From NCBI RefSeq assembly GCF_029255125.1, contig NZ_JAPUVR010000132.1, positions 33,418-97,417 of the forward strand: a stretch of 64,000 bases of DNA. Reading direction: 5' to 3'. Below are positions 16,912 through 32,146 of this stretch, piece by piece. The DNA is from Accumulibacter sp. (GTDB lineage Bacteria; Pseudomonadota; Gammaproteobacteria; Burkholderiales; Rhodocyclaceae). A program made the position numbers and the translations under genes. Position 1 is the first letter of the stretch. The number at the start of each line of letters is the position of its first letter. A model generated the notes under the pieces. That model searched no databases, was not told the origin of the DNA, and worked only from the letters and a program-made list of their open reading frames with translations.

Positions 16912-18813
16912 TCAGTCGATTTCTTCGATACTGAAGACAGCAGCGCCGTAGCGCGACGAGCACTTCTGCTGGCCGGAGGGGCAGATGACCTTGCCGGCAA
17001 ACGGATTGCCGGCACCCGTCGGCGCCTCGGCGGCGATCTTTGCTGCCTGTTTGAGCGGAAATTCGGCAAACGGATCAATCTTTTTCAGTCCGGCGGCAGT
17101 GAAGTCGCGGCGGTTTTCCGAGACGAAGGCGACGAAACGGTTGGTCCCGGCAGGTCCGGCAGCCGTCATTGCCCAACCCGAACGCGGCAGATTCAGTTCG
17201 CCGTCGCCAGCAATCGCGTTGTCCGCATCGATCGCGTTTGGAAAGAGCAGATTGAAGTGACTGCGGTCGGTCCCCACCATCAGGATGTAAAGGTAACCGG
17301 GCTTGAGCGAAGTCACCCGAAAGCGCAGCTTGTCCTGACCGATCCTTACCTTTGCCTTTTCGGGCAGGACGGTGACCAGATGTTCGACATCGCGCTGGCG
17401 GTGAATCTCTTCCAGCATGTCCACCGGATCGAAAGTCTTCCCGCCACGTCCGGCCGCGCCGTTCTTGCCGAGCAGCAGGTCGACCAGTTCCTTCTCGGTG
17501 ACGCCCTGCCCCCCTGCCGTGGCCACTTTCGTCTGGCCAGACGGTGTCGTCGGCTCGTCGGCGCGCGTCGATGAGGTGCCGGCCGCGCTAGCGGGCGGCT
17601 GCGCAGCCGTCGGCAAGGCTGCCGGTGTGGGCGTCGTCGCCGCCGACTGAGGGGTCGGCGCGACTGGCGTCGCCGGCTGCGGGCGCAGCGCGTAATACGC
17701 TCCCGCGCTCGCCAACAGCGCGGCGCCCGCCAAGCCAGCGAGCAGCCCGGTCCGCTTCTTCCCCGACAGCGGCGCGGCTTCGCGAGCCGCTTCGCCGGCA
17801 GTTCCCCTTTCGGCCAGCGCAGGCTGGGCAGGCGGCGTTGCGGCATCCTTCTGCGCCAGGAGCGTGCGCCACTCGGCGATCGTCTGCGGGCGATCTCCCG
17901 GCTTGACCGCGAGTGCGCGATCGATCGCGGCAAGGAAACCCGCACTGTAGCGGCCGGCGGCTACCTTGCTCAACGGCGGCATCGTGTCGTTCATCGAACG
18001 GGCGACCGACGGCATCGGCGGCCGCCCGGTAATCGCGTTGTAGACGACCGCTGCCATCGCGTAGATGTCGGTCCACGCCCCCTGTTTGACCTGCGGCACT
18101 TCGGCATACTGTTCGAGCGGCGCGTAGCCCGGCTTCAGAATGACCGTCAGCGCCTGCGTGCGGTCGCTGATGACGCGCCGCGCTGCGCCGAAATCCAGCA
18201 ACAGCGGACGACCGTCGGCGAGCAGCAGGATATTGTCGGGCGCAATGTCGCGGTGGAAGCAATTGTCGCGATGGATGACTTCCAGCGCGTCGAGCAGCGG
18301 ATTGATGATCGCGCGCAGCCAGTCCTCGCTCGGCGCTTGCGGCATCTTCTGCAAGGCCTGCTTGAGCGTGATCCCTTCGTAGAACGGCATCACCATGTAG
18401 GCTGTGCCGTTGGCTTCCCAGAAGCGGTATACCTTGACCAGTGCCGGATGGTCGAACTGCGCCAGGATACGCGCCTCGTTGACGAAACTGCGCAGGCCAA
18501 TGGCAAAGGTTTCGGCCAGACGGTCCGACTGGACCGAGACGGTCAGTCCGTCGATGCGCGCCGCCAGCGACGCCGGCATGTACTCCTTGAGCGCGATGTT
18601 GCGCCCGAGCGATTGATCGTGCGCGAGATAGACAATGCCGAAACCGCCGATGCCGATCAGCCCGGTGATCTCGAACTCGCCAATCATGGTGCCGACCGAC
18701 AGCGCGTTGCTCTCCTTGTCGACGGCTATCGCCGCCGCGGCTGCGGGCGACGCGGGAGCTGCCTTGGCGGGCAGGACCCAGGTCTTGTCTTGGTCTTCTT
18801 CTGAGGCAGGCAT
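16912..18813 (-). CDS. membrane Ser/Thr protein kinase with DUF4384-like C-terminus
   Basis: 633 residues. An N-terminal Hanks-type kinase domain (about 40-310) has all key motifs: glycine loop GIGGFGIVYLA, lysine in IALKEYMP, HRDIAPDNILL and LLLDFGAARR. One transmembrane helix (LLAGLAGAALLASAGAYYAL, about 345-365) is followed by a Pro/Ala/Thr linker and a C-terminal domain with FRVTSLKPGYLYILMVGTDR, matching the DUF4384 style found in bacterial kinases and caspase-like proteins. The ATG at 18813 is chosen because GGGGAG lies seven bases upstream; a GTG six codons earlier lacks one. Substrates are unknown; the neighbours suggest a link with the CHAT and OmpA-like proteins. Confidence 0.88.
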   Translation of the reverse strand: MPASEEDQDKTWVLPAKAAPASPAAAAAIAVDKESNALSVGTMIGEFEITGLIGIGGFGIVYLAHDQSLGRNIALKEYMPASLAARIDGLTVSVQSDRLAETFAIGLRSFVNEARILAQFDHPALVKVYRFWEANGTAYMVMPFYEGITLKQALQKMPQAPSEDWLRAIINPLLDALEVIHRDNCFHRDIAPDNILLLADGRPLLLDFGAARRVISDRTQALTVILKPGYAPLEQYAEVPQVKQGAWTDIYAMAAVVYNAITGRPPMPSVARSMNDTMPPLSKVAAGRYSAGFLAAIDRALAVKPGDRPQTIAEWRTLLAQKDAATPPAQPALAERGTAGEAAREAAPLSGKKRTGLLAGLAGAALLASAGAYYALRPQPATPVAPTPQSAATTPTPAALPTAAQPPASAAGTSSTRADEPTTPSGQTKVATAGGQGVTEKELVDLLLGKNGAAGRGGKTFDPVDMLEEIHRQRDVEHLVTVLPEKAKVRIGQDKLRFRVTSLKPGYLYILMVGTDRSHFNLLFPNAIDADNAIAGDGELNLPRSGWAMTAAGPAGTNRFVAFVSENRRDFTAAGLKKIDPFAEFPLKQAAKIAAEAPTGAGNPFAGKVICPSGQQKCSSRYGAAVFSIEEID

Positions 18814-18955
18814 GAATCTCCCCGGTTTCACGGCTACGGACGCCAGCCGTGCATTCTGCCGCAGTTTTCTCGCCCGGCAAAGCCATTGGCGGGAGCGGCA
18901 AAGCGGCCCGCGCCTGGCGCCAGCGTGGCAGCGCGCGTCGGTGCGAAGCCGGCAG

Positions 18956-19699
18956 TCAGATCTTCAGGCCGCCGTCGAGTTCGATAACGGTTCCCGTCAG
19001 ATAGTCGTTCGCGGCAGCAAACATCACCGCGTCGGCCACTTGCTCGGGCGTGCCGAGTCGACGCAGCGGAATCCGCGCAAGCCATTCGTCAAGGCGTTGC
19101 CGACTCATCGCCGCGTGCGTCGACGCGGTGTCGATGAAGCCCGGCGCGATCGCCAGCGCGCGGATGCCCAGCGCGCCCAGTTCCTTCGCCCACGATAGCG
19201 CCAGCGCATTGCTGCCCGCCTTGGCTGCGGCATACGCGCTCTGGCCGGCGTTGCCGCGTGCGGCTACCGAACTGATATTGATGATCAAGCCGCGCGTACG
19301 GCGGCGGATCATCTGTTCGGCAACGCACGCTCCCATGACGAGGGCGGTCGTCAGATTGAGTCGCAGCGACTTCTCCCAAAGCGCAAGATCGTGCCGACCG
19401 CCTGCCCGGTCGAGCAGATTGAACAGCGGCGCGCTGCAGATCCAGCCGGCGGCATTAACCAGGAGATCGATGCGTCCATGCTCCTGAACGACGGTCTCGA
19501 CAACCCTTGCCGCCTGCTCGGGGTCGGCGACATCGCACTTGAAGACCGTGATCCGCTCGCTCGTCAGTTCGCCGAGCAGATCCTCGTTGAGATCGAGCGC
19601 CGCTACCCGGCATCCGGCGTCGGCCAGCGTCAGGGCGATGCAGCGCCCGATGTTCTGGGCTGCCCCGGTCACCACTGCTACCGCACCCTCAAGCTTCAT
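18956..19699 (-). CDS. SDR-family oxidoreductase (FabG-like)
   Basis: 247 residues, classical short-chain dehydrogenase. NAD(P) loop VTGAAQNIGRCIAL, LLVNAAGWI, catalytic Ser in NISSVAARG and the YxxxK pair in SAYAAAKAG; the closing YLTGTVIELDGG is typical of FabG-like reductases. Its ATG lies inside the end of the acyl carrier protein gene (11-base overlap), so the two are translated together. The carrier neighbour suggests the substrate may be an ACP-bound 3-oxo or other acyl group, but sugar reductases look similar; this is inference. Confidence 0.88.
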   Translation of the reverse strand: MKLEGAVAVVTGAAQNIGRCIALTLADAGCRVAALDLNEDLLGELTSERITVFKCDVADPEQAARVVETVVQEHGRIDLLVNAAGWICSAPLFNLLDRAGGRHDLALWEKSLRLNLTTALVMGACVAEQMIRRRTRGLIINISSVAARGNAGQSAYAAAKAGSNALALSWAKELGALGIRALAIAPGFIDTASTHAAMSRQRLDEWLARIPLRRLGTPEQVADAVMFAAANDYLTGTVIELDGGLKI

Positions 19700-19937
19700 C
19701 GTCAAGCAATCCTCGCTGGCGAAGCTGGTCGACAACGGCGGCAACCGACGTCATCTCGGCGATCTGGTCGGCCTCCAACATGATCCGATAGTGCTCTTCG
19801 AGGCTGATGATCAGTTCCATGTGCGCCAGCGAATCCCAGGCCTCGGTGGTTTGCATCGATGTCGTCAGGTCGATCGCGCTGAGCGGGAGTTTGAGTGCGG
19901 CTGCGATCAGCCGGAAGAGTTCGTTGCTTGTCGTCAT
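19689..19937 (-). CDS. acyl carrier protein
   Basis: 82 residues, the size and helical layout of a stand-alone acyl carrier protein. The phosphopantetheine attachment serine is in AWDSLAHMEL (about residue 36), followed by helix II IISLEEHYRIML. It is not the fatty-acid AcpP (which has a more acidic helix II with DSLDTVELVM) and belongs with specialised carriers found in polysaccharide or secondary-metabolite loci. It sits between a DegT aminotransferase (15 bases upstream) and an SDR (overlapping), so the three form one operon. Confidence 0.88.
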   Translation of the reverse strand: MTTSNELFRLIAAALKLPLSAIDLTTSMQTTEAWDSLAHMELIISLEEHYRIMLEADQIAEMTSVAAVVDQLRQRGLLDDEA

Positions 19938-19952
19938 GGTGGCGAGCGTCGG

Positions 19953-21077
19953 TCATTGGCCGCAGGCAAGAATGTCGATCACGCGATCGACGATGCTTGC
20001 TTCGAGGTCGGGATACGTCGGCAGGCAAAGAACCTGCGCGGCCATTCGGGTCGCTACCGGCAGGTTGGCGTGCGTTGCCGAGGCAATTCCGCGATACATC
20101 GGGAGATCGCTGATCAAGGGATAGAAGTAGCGTCGAACGTGGATGTGATTGCGCCGAAACACATCATAAAGCTGATCGCGGGAAAGCGGATAGTCAGCAC
20201 CGATGAGGACCGGGAAGTATCCGCCGTTTGGCGTGACGCCGACGACCTGCGGCAGGCAGCGGACGCCCGGAATGTCGGCAATCGCCGCCCGGTAGCGGCG
20301 ATCGATGGCCAGGCGCGCAGCGATCGCGTGGTGAACGTACCTGATCTGCAACAAACCGAGCGCCGCCTGGAACTCGTTCATCTTGCCGTTGATCCCCGGT
20401 GCGACGACCGTCACCTCGTCGGCAAAGCCGAAATTCTTCAGATAGTCGATCCGCTGCTTCAGTTTCGCATCGTGGCAAACGATGGCGCCACCTTCGAAGG
20501 TGTTGAACACCTTGGTCGCATGAAAACTCAACACCGAGAGGTCGCCCAGCGCCAGCAACGAGCGCCCGTCGAGCGTCACGCCGAAGGCATGCGCTGCGTC
20601 GTAGATCAGTTTGATGCCATAAGTATCGGCGATCTGCTGCAAGCGTTCGCCGGCGCAGGGATTGCCGTAACAATGTACGGGCAGGATGGCAGTCGTGCGC
20701 GGGCTGATTGCCGCCTCGACCTGTTCCTCGTCGAGGTTGCAGGTGTCGCGCCGGATATCGACGAAAACCGGCTTGATGCCGTTCCAGAGCAGCGCGTGCG
20801 TCGTCGCGGCGAAAGTGTACGGGGTGGTGATCACCTCGCCGGTGATGCGCAGTGCCTGCAGTGCAGTGATCAGCGCCAGCGTACCGTTGGCGAACAGGCA
20901 GACATGCGGGACGCCCAGATACTCGCGCAATGCTTCCTCGAACTGCTGGTGAAACGGGCCGCCATTGGTCAGCCGCCGGCTCTCCCAGATCTGCGCGAGG
21001 TAGGGCAGGAATTCCTCCAGCGGGGGAAGATACGGGCGAGTGAGGAAGGTCGTCGTGGCTTCGGTCTTGGTTTCCAT
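19953..21077 (-). CDS. DegT/DnrJ/EryC1/StrS family sugar aminotransferase
   Basis: 374 residues, PLP aminotransferase of fold type I that usually aminates nucleotide-linked keto-sugars. Features: RLTNGGPFHQQFEEAL, the cofactor stretch LFANGTLALITAL, YDAAHAFGV with the PLP-ring aspartate, and the Schiff-base lysine in SFHATKVFNTFEGG. GKMNEFQAALGLLQ is also family-typical. Closest in appearance to VioA/Per-like 4-amino-4,6-dideoxyhexose aminotransferases, but the sugar cannot be fixed from sequence alone. It heads the aminotransferase-ACP-SDR set, which could make and acylate an amino sugar for a surface polysaccharide. Confidence 0.9.
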   Translation of the reverse strand: METKTEATTTFLTRPYLPPLEEFLPYLAQIWESRRLTNGGPFHQQFEEALREYLGVPHVCLFANGTLALITALQALRITGEVITTPYTFAATTHALLWNGIKPVFVDIRRDTCNLDEEQVEAAISPRTTAILPVHCYGNPCAGERLQQIADTYGIKLIYDAAHAFGVTLDGRSLLALGDLSVLSFHATKVFNTFEGGAIVCHDAKLKQRIDYLKNFGFADEVTVVAPGINGKMNEFQAALGLLQIRYVHHAIAARLAIDRRYRAAIADIPGVRCLPQVVGVTPNGGYFPVLIGADYPLSRDQLYDVFRRNHIHVRRYFYPLISDLPMYRGIASATHANLPVATRMAAQVLCLPTYPDLEASIVDRVIDILACGQ

Positions 21078-21179
21078 GGCGCGGCGTGCAACCGAAAAGA
21101 TGTATGGCCCTATTATGCACTGCCCAGCGCTCGTCGCGATCCTTGAATTAAGGCCGTATTGCTCGCCATCGGGCGGGTG

Positions 21180-21554
21180 CTAAAGCGCGCCTGGCGCGAG
21201 CCGTCGAAAGCGCTCGATGATCGTCCGCGTAGCCAGCGACATGCGCTCGTCCAGCCGCTCGTCGCTGGCGCCCAGGAAATGCAGCGCACAGGCATCATCG
21301 CCGGCGCGCGGCTGTCCCGCCGCCTGCGCCAGGTAGACCTGGTGAGAATTGGTCGCCGACTCGTGCACGAAGAGGAAGCCTATCGACGCGGCGGTCAGGC
21401 CGGTCTCCTCGCCAAGTTCGCGGATCGCCGCCTGAGCGGGCGACTCATCCGGGTTGATCCCGCCACCGGGCAGCAGAACCAGTCCGCCGCGGTTCTCGAC
21501 GAGCAGAATGCGGCGCTCGATTTCGACGATCACCGTGGCTCTTTGTCGTTTCAC
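21180..21554 (-). CDS. Nudix hydrolase
   Basis: 124 residues. The Nudix box is intact: a Gly followed by DESPAQAAIRELGEETGL, fitting GX5EX7REUXEEXGU, on a MutT-like fold (strand RATVIVEIERRILLVEN before it). Such enzymes hydrolyse nucleoside diphosphates linked to other groups; the substrate is not evident. Substrate-side residues after the box (GFLFVHESATNSHQVYLAQA) resemble small single-domain Nudix proteins of proteobacteria. A decayed, partly deleted copy of this gene and its upstream region lies at 39215-39408. Confidence 0.9.
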   Translation of the reverse strand: MKRQRATVIVEIERRILLVENRGGLVLLPGGGINPDESPAQAAIRELGEETGLTAASIGFLFVHESATNSHQVYLAQAAGQPRAGDDACALHFLGASDERLDERMSLATRTIIERFRRLAPGAL

Positions 21555-21937
21555 TCTCGTTCCCTTCTGGTTGTCGAACAGCGCGCCAGCAGGCGCGCCC
21601 GCCGGATGCGGCGGATTCTACCGCGCGCGCGGCGCCAACGCCGGTTGCCTGGCGAGACATTCCGCGTCGACCGGCGCGACACGTCAAAGGAGCCGCTTCC
21701 TGCGGTCGGTGCTCGGGCCAAAGCATTGCGTTCGCTCGTCAGCGCGGCCGGCGATGTGGGCCCGGCAATGCTTGCCTGGGGCGGCCTGCCGGAGGTACAG
21801 TTCGCTCACCCCATTCTCCCAAAGGGAATGTGGACTGTTGGCTACCTGTCCAAAAAACCGGGAACCAACACGGGCCAACCGGATTGCGGCAGTGGACCCG
21901 GAACGGGTCGTAAGCAGTTCTTCTGTGGAGAAAAAGC
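21555..21937. other. gap between Nudix and hybrid-kinase genes
   Basis: 383 bases with no convincing gene. It must hold both divergent promoters. A perfect 7-bp hairpin GCGCGCC-AGCA-GGCGCGC lies at 21581-21598 in the Nudix leader. The stretch 21600-21685 has a second diverged copy near 39325-39408. The right end supplies GGAG about nine bases before the start of the 21938 gene. No clear -10/-35 pair was found. Confidence 0.6.
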
Positions 21938-27544
<5,607 letters not shown>

Positions 27545-27663
27545 CTCCCCGGTAGTTGGCCGAAGCCAGCCCGCCGCATTCGGCGCGCTTCCCCGGAGAT
27601 GCGAGACTTCGCATGGCGCGCAGTTTCGTCAGGTCGGGATCAGCGCTCGTGGGGTGGCTCGCG

Positions 27664-28422
27664 TCACCAAGAGCCCGGGCCGCACGCTCCGTCAGTAGCC
27701 GCCGCCAGTCCGCGATCGGGTTCGGGTGGATGCCGGACCGCTTCGACGATCCGCCGATCGACCGGTTCGACAGTGCTGCCGGCAGCAGATTCGTTCGGGT
27801 CGTCATCCGGCGCGCTGAGCATGCCCTGCGCCTCGATGAAGGCGATGATCTCGCGCAGCCCCTCACCGGTTTTCATGTTGCTGAAGACGAAAGGGCGTCC
27901 GGCGCGCATGCGCCGGCTGTCGTCCGCCATGACTTCGAGCGAAGCGCCAACGAGCGGTGCCAGATCGGTCTTGTTGATTACCAGCAGGTCCGACCTGGTG
28001 ATACCGGGTCCGCCCTTGCGCGGAATCTTGTCGCCGGCAGCAACGTCGATGACGTAGATCGTCAGGTCGGAAAGTTCGGGGCTGAACGTCGCGGCAAGAT
28101 TGTCGCCGCCCGATTCGACGAAGACCACCTGCAGGTCGGGAAAGGCGGTGGTCAGGCGGGAAACGGCTTCCAGGTTGATTGACGCGTCCTCGCGGATCGC
28201 GGTGTGCGGACAACCGCCGGTCTCGACACCGAGAATCCTTGCTTGCGGCAGCGCCGCGTGGCGGACTAGGAACCTGGCGTCTTCGGCGGTATAGATGTCG
28301 TTCGTGACGACGCCGAGGCTGTACTTGTCGCGCAAGGCGATGCAGAGCGACAGGGTGAGCGCGGTCTTGCCGGAGCCGACCGGGCCGCCGATGCCGACGC
28401 GCAGGGCAGAGTGTCTGATCAT
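27664..28422 (-). CDS. ureG: urease accessory GTPase UreG
   Basis: SIMIBI-class GTPase that delivers nickel to urease together with UreE, UreF and UreD. P-loop [13 protein letters not shown] at about 9-21, metal site [12 protein letters not shown] (the Cys-Pro-His motif), [15 protein letters not shown] and NKTDLAP are canonical. At 252 residues it is about 45 longer than typical UreG; the excess is a C-terminal acidic/Pro/Ala tail (after IEAQGML) with no recognised domain. ATG at 28422 is chosen because [13 protein letters not shown] starts the family match. Last gene of the urt-ure operon, 19 bases after ureF. Confidence 0.93.
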   Translation of the reverse strand: MIRHSALRVGIGGPVGSGKTALTLSLCIALRDKYSLGVVTNDIYTAEDARFLVRHAALPQARILGVETGGCPHTAIREDASINLEAVSRLTTAFPDLQVVFVESGGDNLAATFSPELSDLTIYVIDVAAGDKIPRKGGPGITRSDLLVINKTDLAPLVGASLEVMADDSRRMRAGRPFVFSNMKTGEGLREIIAFIEAQGMLSAPDDDPNESAAGSTVEPVDRRIVEAVRHPPEPDRGLAAATDGACGPGSW

Positions 28423-28441
28423 GGGGCAATGCTTTCGTGTA

Positions 28442-29116
28442 TCAGGAGCGGAAGAGGCGCGAATACTGGGTTTCGTGCGCAGAGCAGGCAAGCGCAAAGG
28501 CCGGAGCAAAGTTGCTCCACATCGCCTCGGGCAGCTCGAGCGCCTGCTCGGCAAGGGGCGGAATGCGCTCGCCAAGGGCGAGGAGGATGCGCTGGCCGGC
28601 AGCCTGACCGAGCGGCACCGTCTTCAGCGCAGCCATGACCTGGTTTTCGCACCACGACCAGAGGTAGGCGGTGACCGATTCCGCCGGAGGAATTGCCCAG
28701 AGCACGGCAGCCAGTGCCCAAGCGGTGGGAAAGGCGACTTCGGGCAGTGCCTCGAAAGCCGCCGGCAGAGGCACACCCTCTACCTCGCGCAGCAGGCAAC
28801 GCAATGAATAGCCCATCTGCAGCGTCTCGGCGCGCAGCTCGGCTGTTTCTCGGCTGGCGATGAAGTCCGCATTGAGGCGCTCGACCCGTTCATGCGCGCG
28901 CGCCGCCCAGGCCTGCTGCAGGCAGACCAGCAGCGGCGCTTCGTAAAGGCAGACGCAGTGCTCGAGCAGGGCGCCGACCCAGGCCAAGGTGCCGGCCTCG
29001 TCCGCCACCCGGCCCGTGTCGACCGCCCACTCCAGACCTTGCGAGTAGGCGTAGGCGCCCACCGGCAAGGTCGGGCTGGCGAGCTGCAGCAGGCGCGGCA
29101 AGGCCCGGTTCACCAC
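28442..29116 (-). CDS. ureF: urease accessory protein UreF
   Basis: All-helical accessory protein that acts as GTPase-activating partner of UreG in the UreDFG activation complex. About 224 residues, normal size. Family motifs: [20 protein letters not shown] at the start, [19 protein letters not shown] near the end, and the C-terminal QYSRLFRS. No ATG is available in frame: the likely start is one of two consecutive GTG codons (29116 or 29113) directly before NRALPRLLQ. The open frame extends much further upstream but there it is the shadow of ureE. Confidence 0.9.
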   Translation of the reverse strand: MVNRALPRLLQLASPTLPVGAYAYSQGLEWAVDTGRVADEAGTLAWVGALLEHCVCLYEAPLLVCLQQAWAARAHERVERLNADFIASRETAELRAETLQMGYSLRCLLREVEGVPLPAAFEALPEVAFPTAWALAAVLWAIPPAESVTAYLWSWCENQVMAALKTVPLGQAAGQRILLALGERIPPLAEQALELPEAMWSNFAPAFALACSAHETQYSRLFRS

Positions 29117-29171
29117 GCCCGCCGCCCATCCCGCACGCCGCGCGCGACGGCAGAAGAACTCATCCGGCCCT

Positions 29172-29753
29172 TCATTTGAACTCGTGAATCCGCGCCGTCG
29201 ACCGCGGCTCATCGCCGAGTTCAGCGGATGCATCGGCGGCAACATCCAGTGCTCCGCCCTGCGCCGGGTGATGGCCATGCGCATGCGCATGCCGATGGGC
29301 ATACGGCTGCCGCGTGCCGTGTGCACCTGTCCCATACGCGCCGCCCTCGGGGTCGAATGGTGCCTCGACCGGGTACACCGCGCAACCGAGCCCGCCGAGC
29401 ATTTCGGCAAGCACATGGTCGGGTTGCAGGCGCAGCAGCGCTTCGCCGAGTTGCACCGGTACATGCCGATTGCCGAGATGGTAGGCGGCGCGCATGAGTT
29501 GCAGCGCGTCGACAGCGCGGACTTCGAGCAAAGTCTCGCGCGCCGCCTCGACTTCGACGATGCGGCCATTGCCGGTGAGCAAGCGATCGCCGCCGCGCAG
29601 CACGGTGCCGGGGGGCAAGGCGTAGCCCATTTCCTCGCCACTGACGAGCGTGACGCGTTGGCGGCTCTTGCGGCGCGCCTCGTACGGCAAACGCAAGCGG
29701 TCGGCGGGGCCGCGCGTGTCGTCGGCAGGGGCGAAAGATTCGGCGAACAACAT
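29172..29753 (-). CDS. ureE: urease nickel metallochaperone UreE
   Basis: Binds Ni(II) and hands it to UreG for urease assembly. 193 residues. N-terminal strand-rich domain with RLRLPYEARRKSRQRV, EEMGYALPPGTVL; the metal-binding domain includes AAYHLGNRHVPVQ with the conserved histidine; the C-terminal tail is histidine-rich (YAHRHAHAHGHH), as in many nickel chaperones. ATG at 29753 begins MLFAESFAP; 11 bases after ureC. Its end is 56 bases before the ureF start. Confidence 0.93.
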   Translation of the reverse strand: MLFAESFAPADDTRGPADRLRLPYEARRKSRQRVTLVSGEEMGYALPPGTVLRGGDRLLTGNGRIVEVEAARETLLEVRAVDALQLMRAAYHLGNRHVPVQLGEALLRLQPDHVLAEMLGGLGCAVYPVEAPFDPEGGAYGTGAHGTRQPYAHRHAHAHGHHPAQGGALDVAADASAELGDEPRSTARIHEFK

Positions 29754-29764
29754 GGCGGCTCGTC

Positions 29765-31486
29765 TCAGAACAGGAAATAGCGCTGCGCCAGCGGCAAGAC
29801 GCTGGCTGGCTGACAAACCAGCAGTTCGCCGTCGGCGCGCACGGCGTAGGTTTCCGGGTCGACTTCCATTTTCGGCGTGGCCGAGTTGTGCCGCATATCC
29901 GCCTTGCCGATGCCGCGCGTCCGGTGCACGGCGACCAGCGGCTTGCGCAGACGCAAGGCGGCGGTTGCCGGATGGTCGAATGCGGCCTGCGAGACGAAGG
30001 TGACCGAGGTCTCCAGAGCGCCGCCAAAGGCGCCGAACATCGGCCGGTAGTGCACCGGCTGCGGCGTCGGGATCGAGGCATTCGCGTCGCCCATGGCCGC
30101 CGCAGCGATCATCCCGCCTTTGATCACCAGCGACGGCTTGACGCCGAAAAAGGCGGGCTTCCAGAGGACCAGATCGGCCAGCTTGCCGACTTCGAGCGAG
30201 CCGACGAGATGGCTGATGCCGTGCGTGATCGCTGGATTGATCGTGTACTTGGCGAGGTAGCGCTTGACCCGGAAATTGTCGCCGACCGTTGCCGTAGCGT
30301 CGCCTGCCCCCGCCGCCGGCAAAGGGCCGCGCTGGACCTTCATCTTGTGCGCCGTCTGCCAGGTCCGGAGGATCACCTCGCCGACCCGCCCCATCGCCTG
30401 CGAATCGGACGACATCATCGACAGCGCGCCGAGGTCGTGCAGAATGTCCTCGGCGGCAATCGTCTCGCGCCGGATGCGGCTTTCGGCGAAGGCGACATCC
30501 TCGGCAATCGCCGGGTCAAGATGGTGGCAGACCATCAGCATGTCGAGGTGCTCGTCGACCGTATTGACCGTATATGGCCGCGTCGGATTCGTCGACGACG
30601 GCAGGACGTAAGCTTCGCCGACGGCGCGCAGGATGTCGGGTGCGTGCCCGCCGCCGGCGCCTTCGGTGTGAAAAGTGTGAATCGTACGTTCCTTGCATGC
30701 CGCCAGCGTCGTTTCGACGAAGCCCGCTTCGTTCAGTGTGTCGCTGTGGATCGCCACCTGCACGTCCATCTCGTCGGCGACCGACAGGCAGTTGTCGATC
30801 GCCGTCGGCGTCGTTCCCCAGTCCTCATGCAGTTTGAGCCCGATCGCTCCGGCGCGCACCTGTTCGCGCAAGGGTTCCGGCAGCGAGACGTTGCCCTTGC
30901 CGAAGAAGCCGAGGTTCATTGGAAAAGCGTCGGCAGCCTGCAGCATGCGCTGAATATGCCATGCTCCCGGCGTGCACGTCGTCGCGCAGGTCCCCGTCGC
31001 CGGACCCGTGCCGCCACCAAGCATGGTCGTGATGCCCGACATCAGCGCTTCTTCGATCTGCTGCGGGCAGATGAAATGGATGTGGCTGTCGATACCGCCG
31101 GCTGTGACGATCATACCCTCGCCGGCGATGATCTCGGTGCCACCGCCGATATGGATCGTCACGCCGGGCTGGATATCGGCGTTGCCGGCCTTGCCGATGG
31201 CCGCGATATAGCCCCCTTTGAGCGCGATGTCGGCTTTGACGATTCCCCAGTGGTCGACGATCAGCGCATTGGTAATCACCGTGTCGGCCACCTCGTCGGC
31301 CGTCCTTTGGCCCTGGCCCATTCCGTCGCGGATGACTTTGCCGCCGCCGAACTTGACTTCCTCGCCATAGACGGTGAAATCGCGCTCGACGGTGATCCAC
31401 AGATCGGTATCGGCAAGGCGCACGCGGTCGCCCACCGTCGGGCCGAACATCTCGGCGTAGGCTTGCCGCGAGAGACGCAGGCTCAT
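29765..31486 (-). CDS. ureC: urease alpha subunit
   Basis: Catalytic subunit; hydrolyses urea to ammonia and carbamate at a dinickel site in the cytoplasm. 573 residues, full length. All metal and catalytic residues are visible: [10 protein letters not shown] (two His), carbamylated lysine in [34 protein letters not shown], general-acid His in MVCHHLDP, and [12 protein letters not shown] with the metal aspartate. Start overlaps the ureB stop by four bases (ATGA), so the two are coupled. Nothing suggests inactivation. Confidence 0.97.
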   Translation of the reverse strand: MSLRLSRQAYAEMFGPTVGDRVRLADTDLWITVERDFTVYGEEVKFGGGKVIRDGMGQGQRTADEVADTVITNALIVDHWGIVKADIALKGGYIAAIGKAGNADIQPGVTIHIGGGTEIIAGEGMIVTAGGIDSHIHFICPQQIEEALMSGITTMLGGGTGPATGTCATTCTPGAWHIQRMLQAADAFPMNLGFFGKGNVSLPEPLREQVRAGAIGLKLHEDWGTTPTAIDNCLSVADEMDVQVAIHSDTLNEAGFVETTLAACKERTIHTFHTEGAGGGHAPDILRAVGEAYVLPSSTNPTRPYTVNTVDEHLDMLMVCHHLDPAIAEDVAFAESRIRRETIAAEDILHDLGALSMMSSDSQAMGRVGEVILRTWQTAHKMKVQRGPLPAAGAGDATATVGDNFRVKRYLAKYTINPAITHGISHLVGSLEVGKLADLVLWKPAFFGVKPSLVIKGGMIAAAAMGDANASIPTPQPVHYRPMFGAFGGALETSVTFVSQAAFDHPATAALRLRKPLVAVHRTRGIGKADMRHNSATPKMEVDPETYAVRADGELLVCQPASVLPLAQRYFLF

Positions 31487-31791
31487 GCCAGTTTCCCCAT
31501 CACCAGACCATTGAAACCATAGACGCGCCGCTCGCCGGCCAGGGCAACCAGTTGCACCTCGCGCGTCTGGCCGGGCTCGAAGCGGACTGCCGTACCAGCA
31601 GCAATGTCAAGCCGAAAACCCAGCGCCGCAGCGCGGTCGAAAGCGAGCGCGGCGTTCGTTTCGGCGAAGTGGAAGTGCGAACCGACCTGGATCGGCCGGT
31701 CGCCGGTGTTGGCGACGCCGAGGCGGATCGTTGGCCGGCCGGCGTTGAGCTCGATCTCGCCGGCCTCGACCTGTAGTTCTCCGGGAATCAT
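31483..31791 (-). CDS. ureB: urease beta subunit
   Basis: Structural subunit of the (alpha-beta-gamma)3 urease. 102 residues. Typical opening MIPGELQV, then [17 protein letters not shown] and the closing [13 protein letters not shown]. Separate ureA and ureB genes are the usual bacterial arrangement (fused in Helicobacter). Ends in a four-base overlap with ureC. Confidence 0.96.
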   Translation of the reverse strand: MIPGELQVEAGEIELNAGRPTIRLGVANTGDRPIQVGSHFHFAETNAALAFDRAAALGFRLDIAAGTAVRFEPGQTREVQLVALAGERRVYGFNGLVMGKLA

Positions 31792-31824
31792 GCCTGCTCT
31801 CCTGACTGACTGAAAAGGCGATCG

Positions 31825-32127
31825 TCAAATGATCGGATGGTGGACGGTGACCAGCTTCGTCCCGTCCGGAAAGCTTGCTTCGACCTGGATGTCATGGATC
31901 ATGTTGGCCACGCCCTCCATGACATCGTCGCGCGTCAGCAGCGTCGTGCCGTAGCTCATCAGTTCGGCCACCGTCCGCCCGTCGCGCGCGCCCTCGACGA
32001 TCGCCGCGCTGATCAGCGCGACGGACTCCGGATAGTTGAGTTTGAGGCCGCGCGCGCGCCGCCGTTCGGCGAGCAGCGCCGCAGTGAACAGCAGCAGCTT
32101 GTCCTTCTCTCTTGGCGTCAGTTCCAT
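31825..32127 (-). CDS. ureA: urease gamma subunit
   Basis: Smallest structural urease subunit, exactly 100 residues as usual. [20 protein letters not shown] at the start, then [25 protein letters not shown] and the end VTVHHPI are diagnostic. ATG at 32127 is chosen over upstream open frame because the family begins there; GGAGGA lies just before it. It begins 19 bases after ureD and ends 33 bases before ureB. Confidence 0.96.
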   Translation of the reverse strand: MELTPREKDKLLLFTAALLAERRRARGLKLNYPESVALISAAIVEGARDGRTVAELMSYGTTLLTRDDVMEGVANMIHDIQVEASFPDGTKLVTVHHPII

Positions 32128-32146
32128 GCATCCTCCTCGATCAGCT

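Noticed and set aside
29888-31522. 544-codon plus-strand frame opposite ureC
   Set aside because: Antisense to an intact urease alpha subunit.
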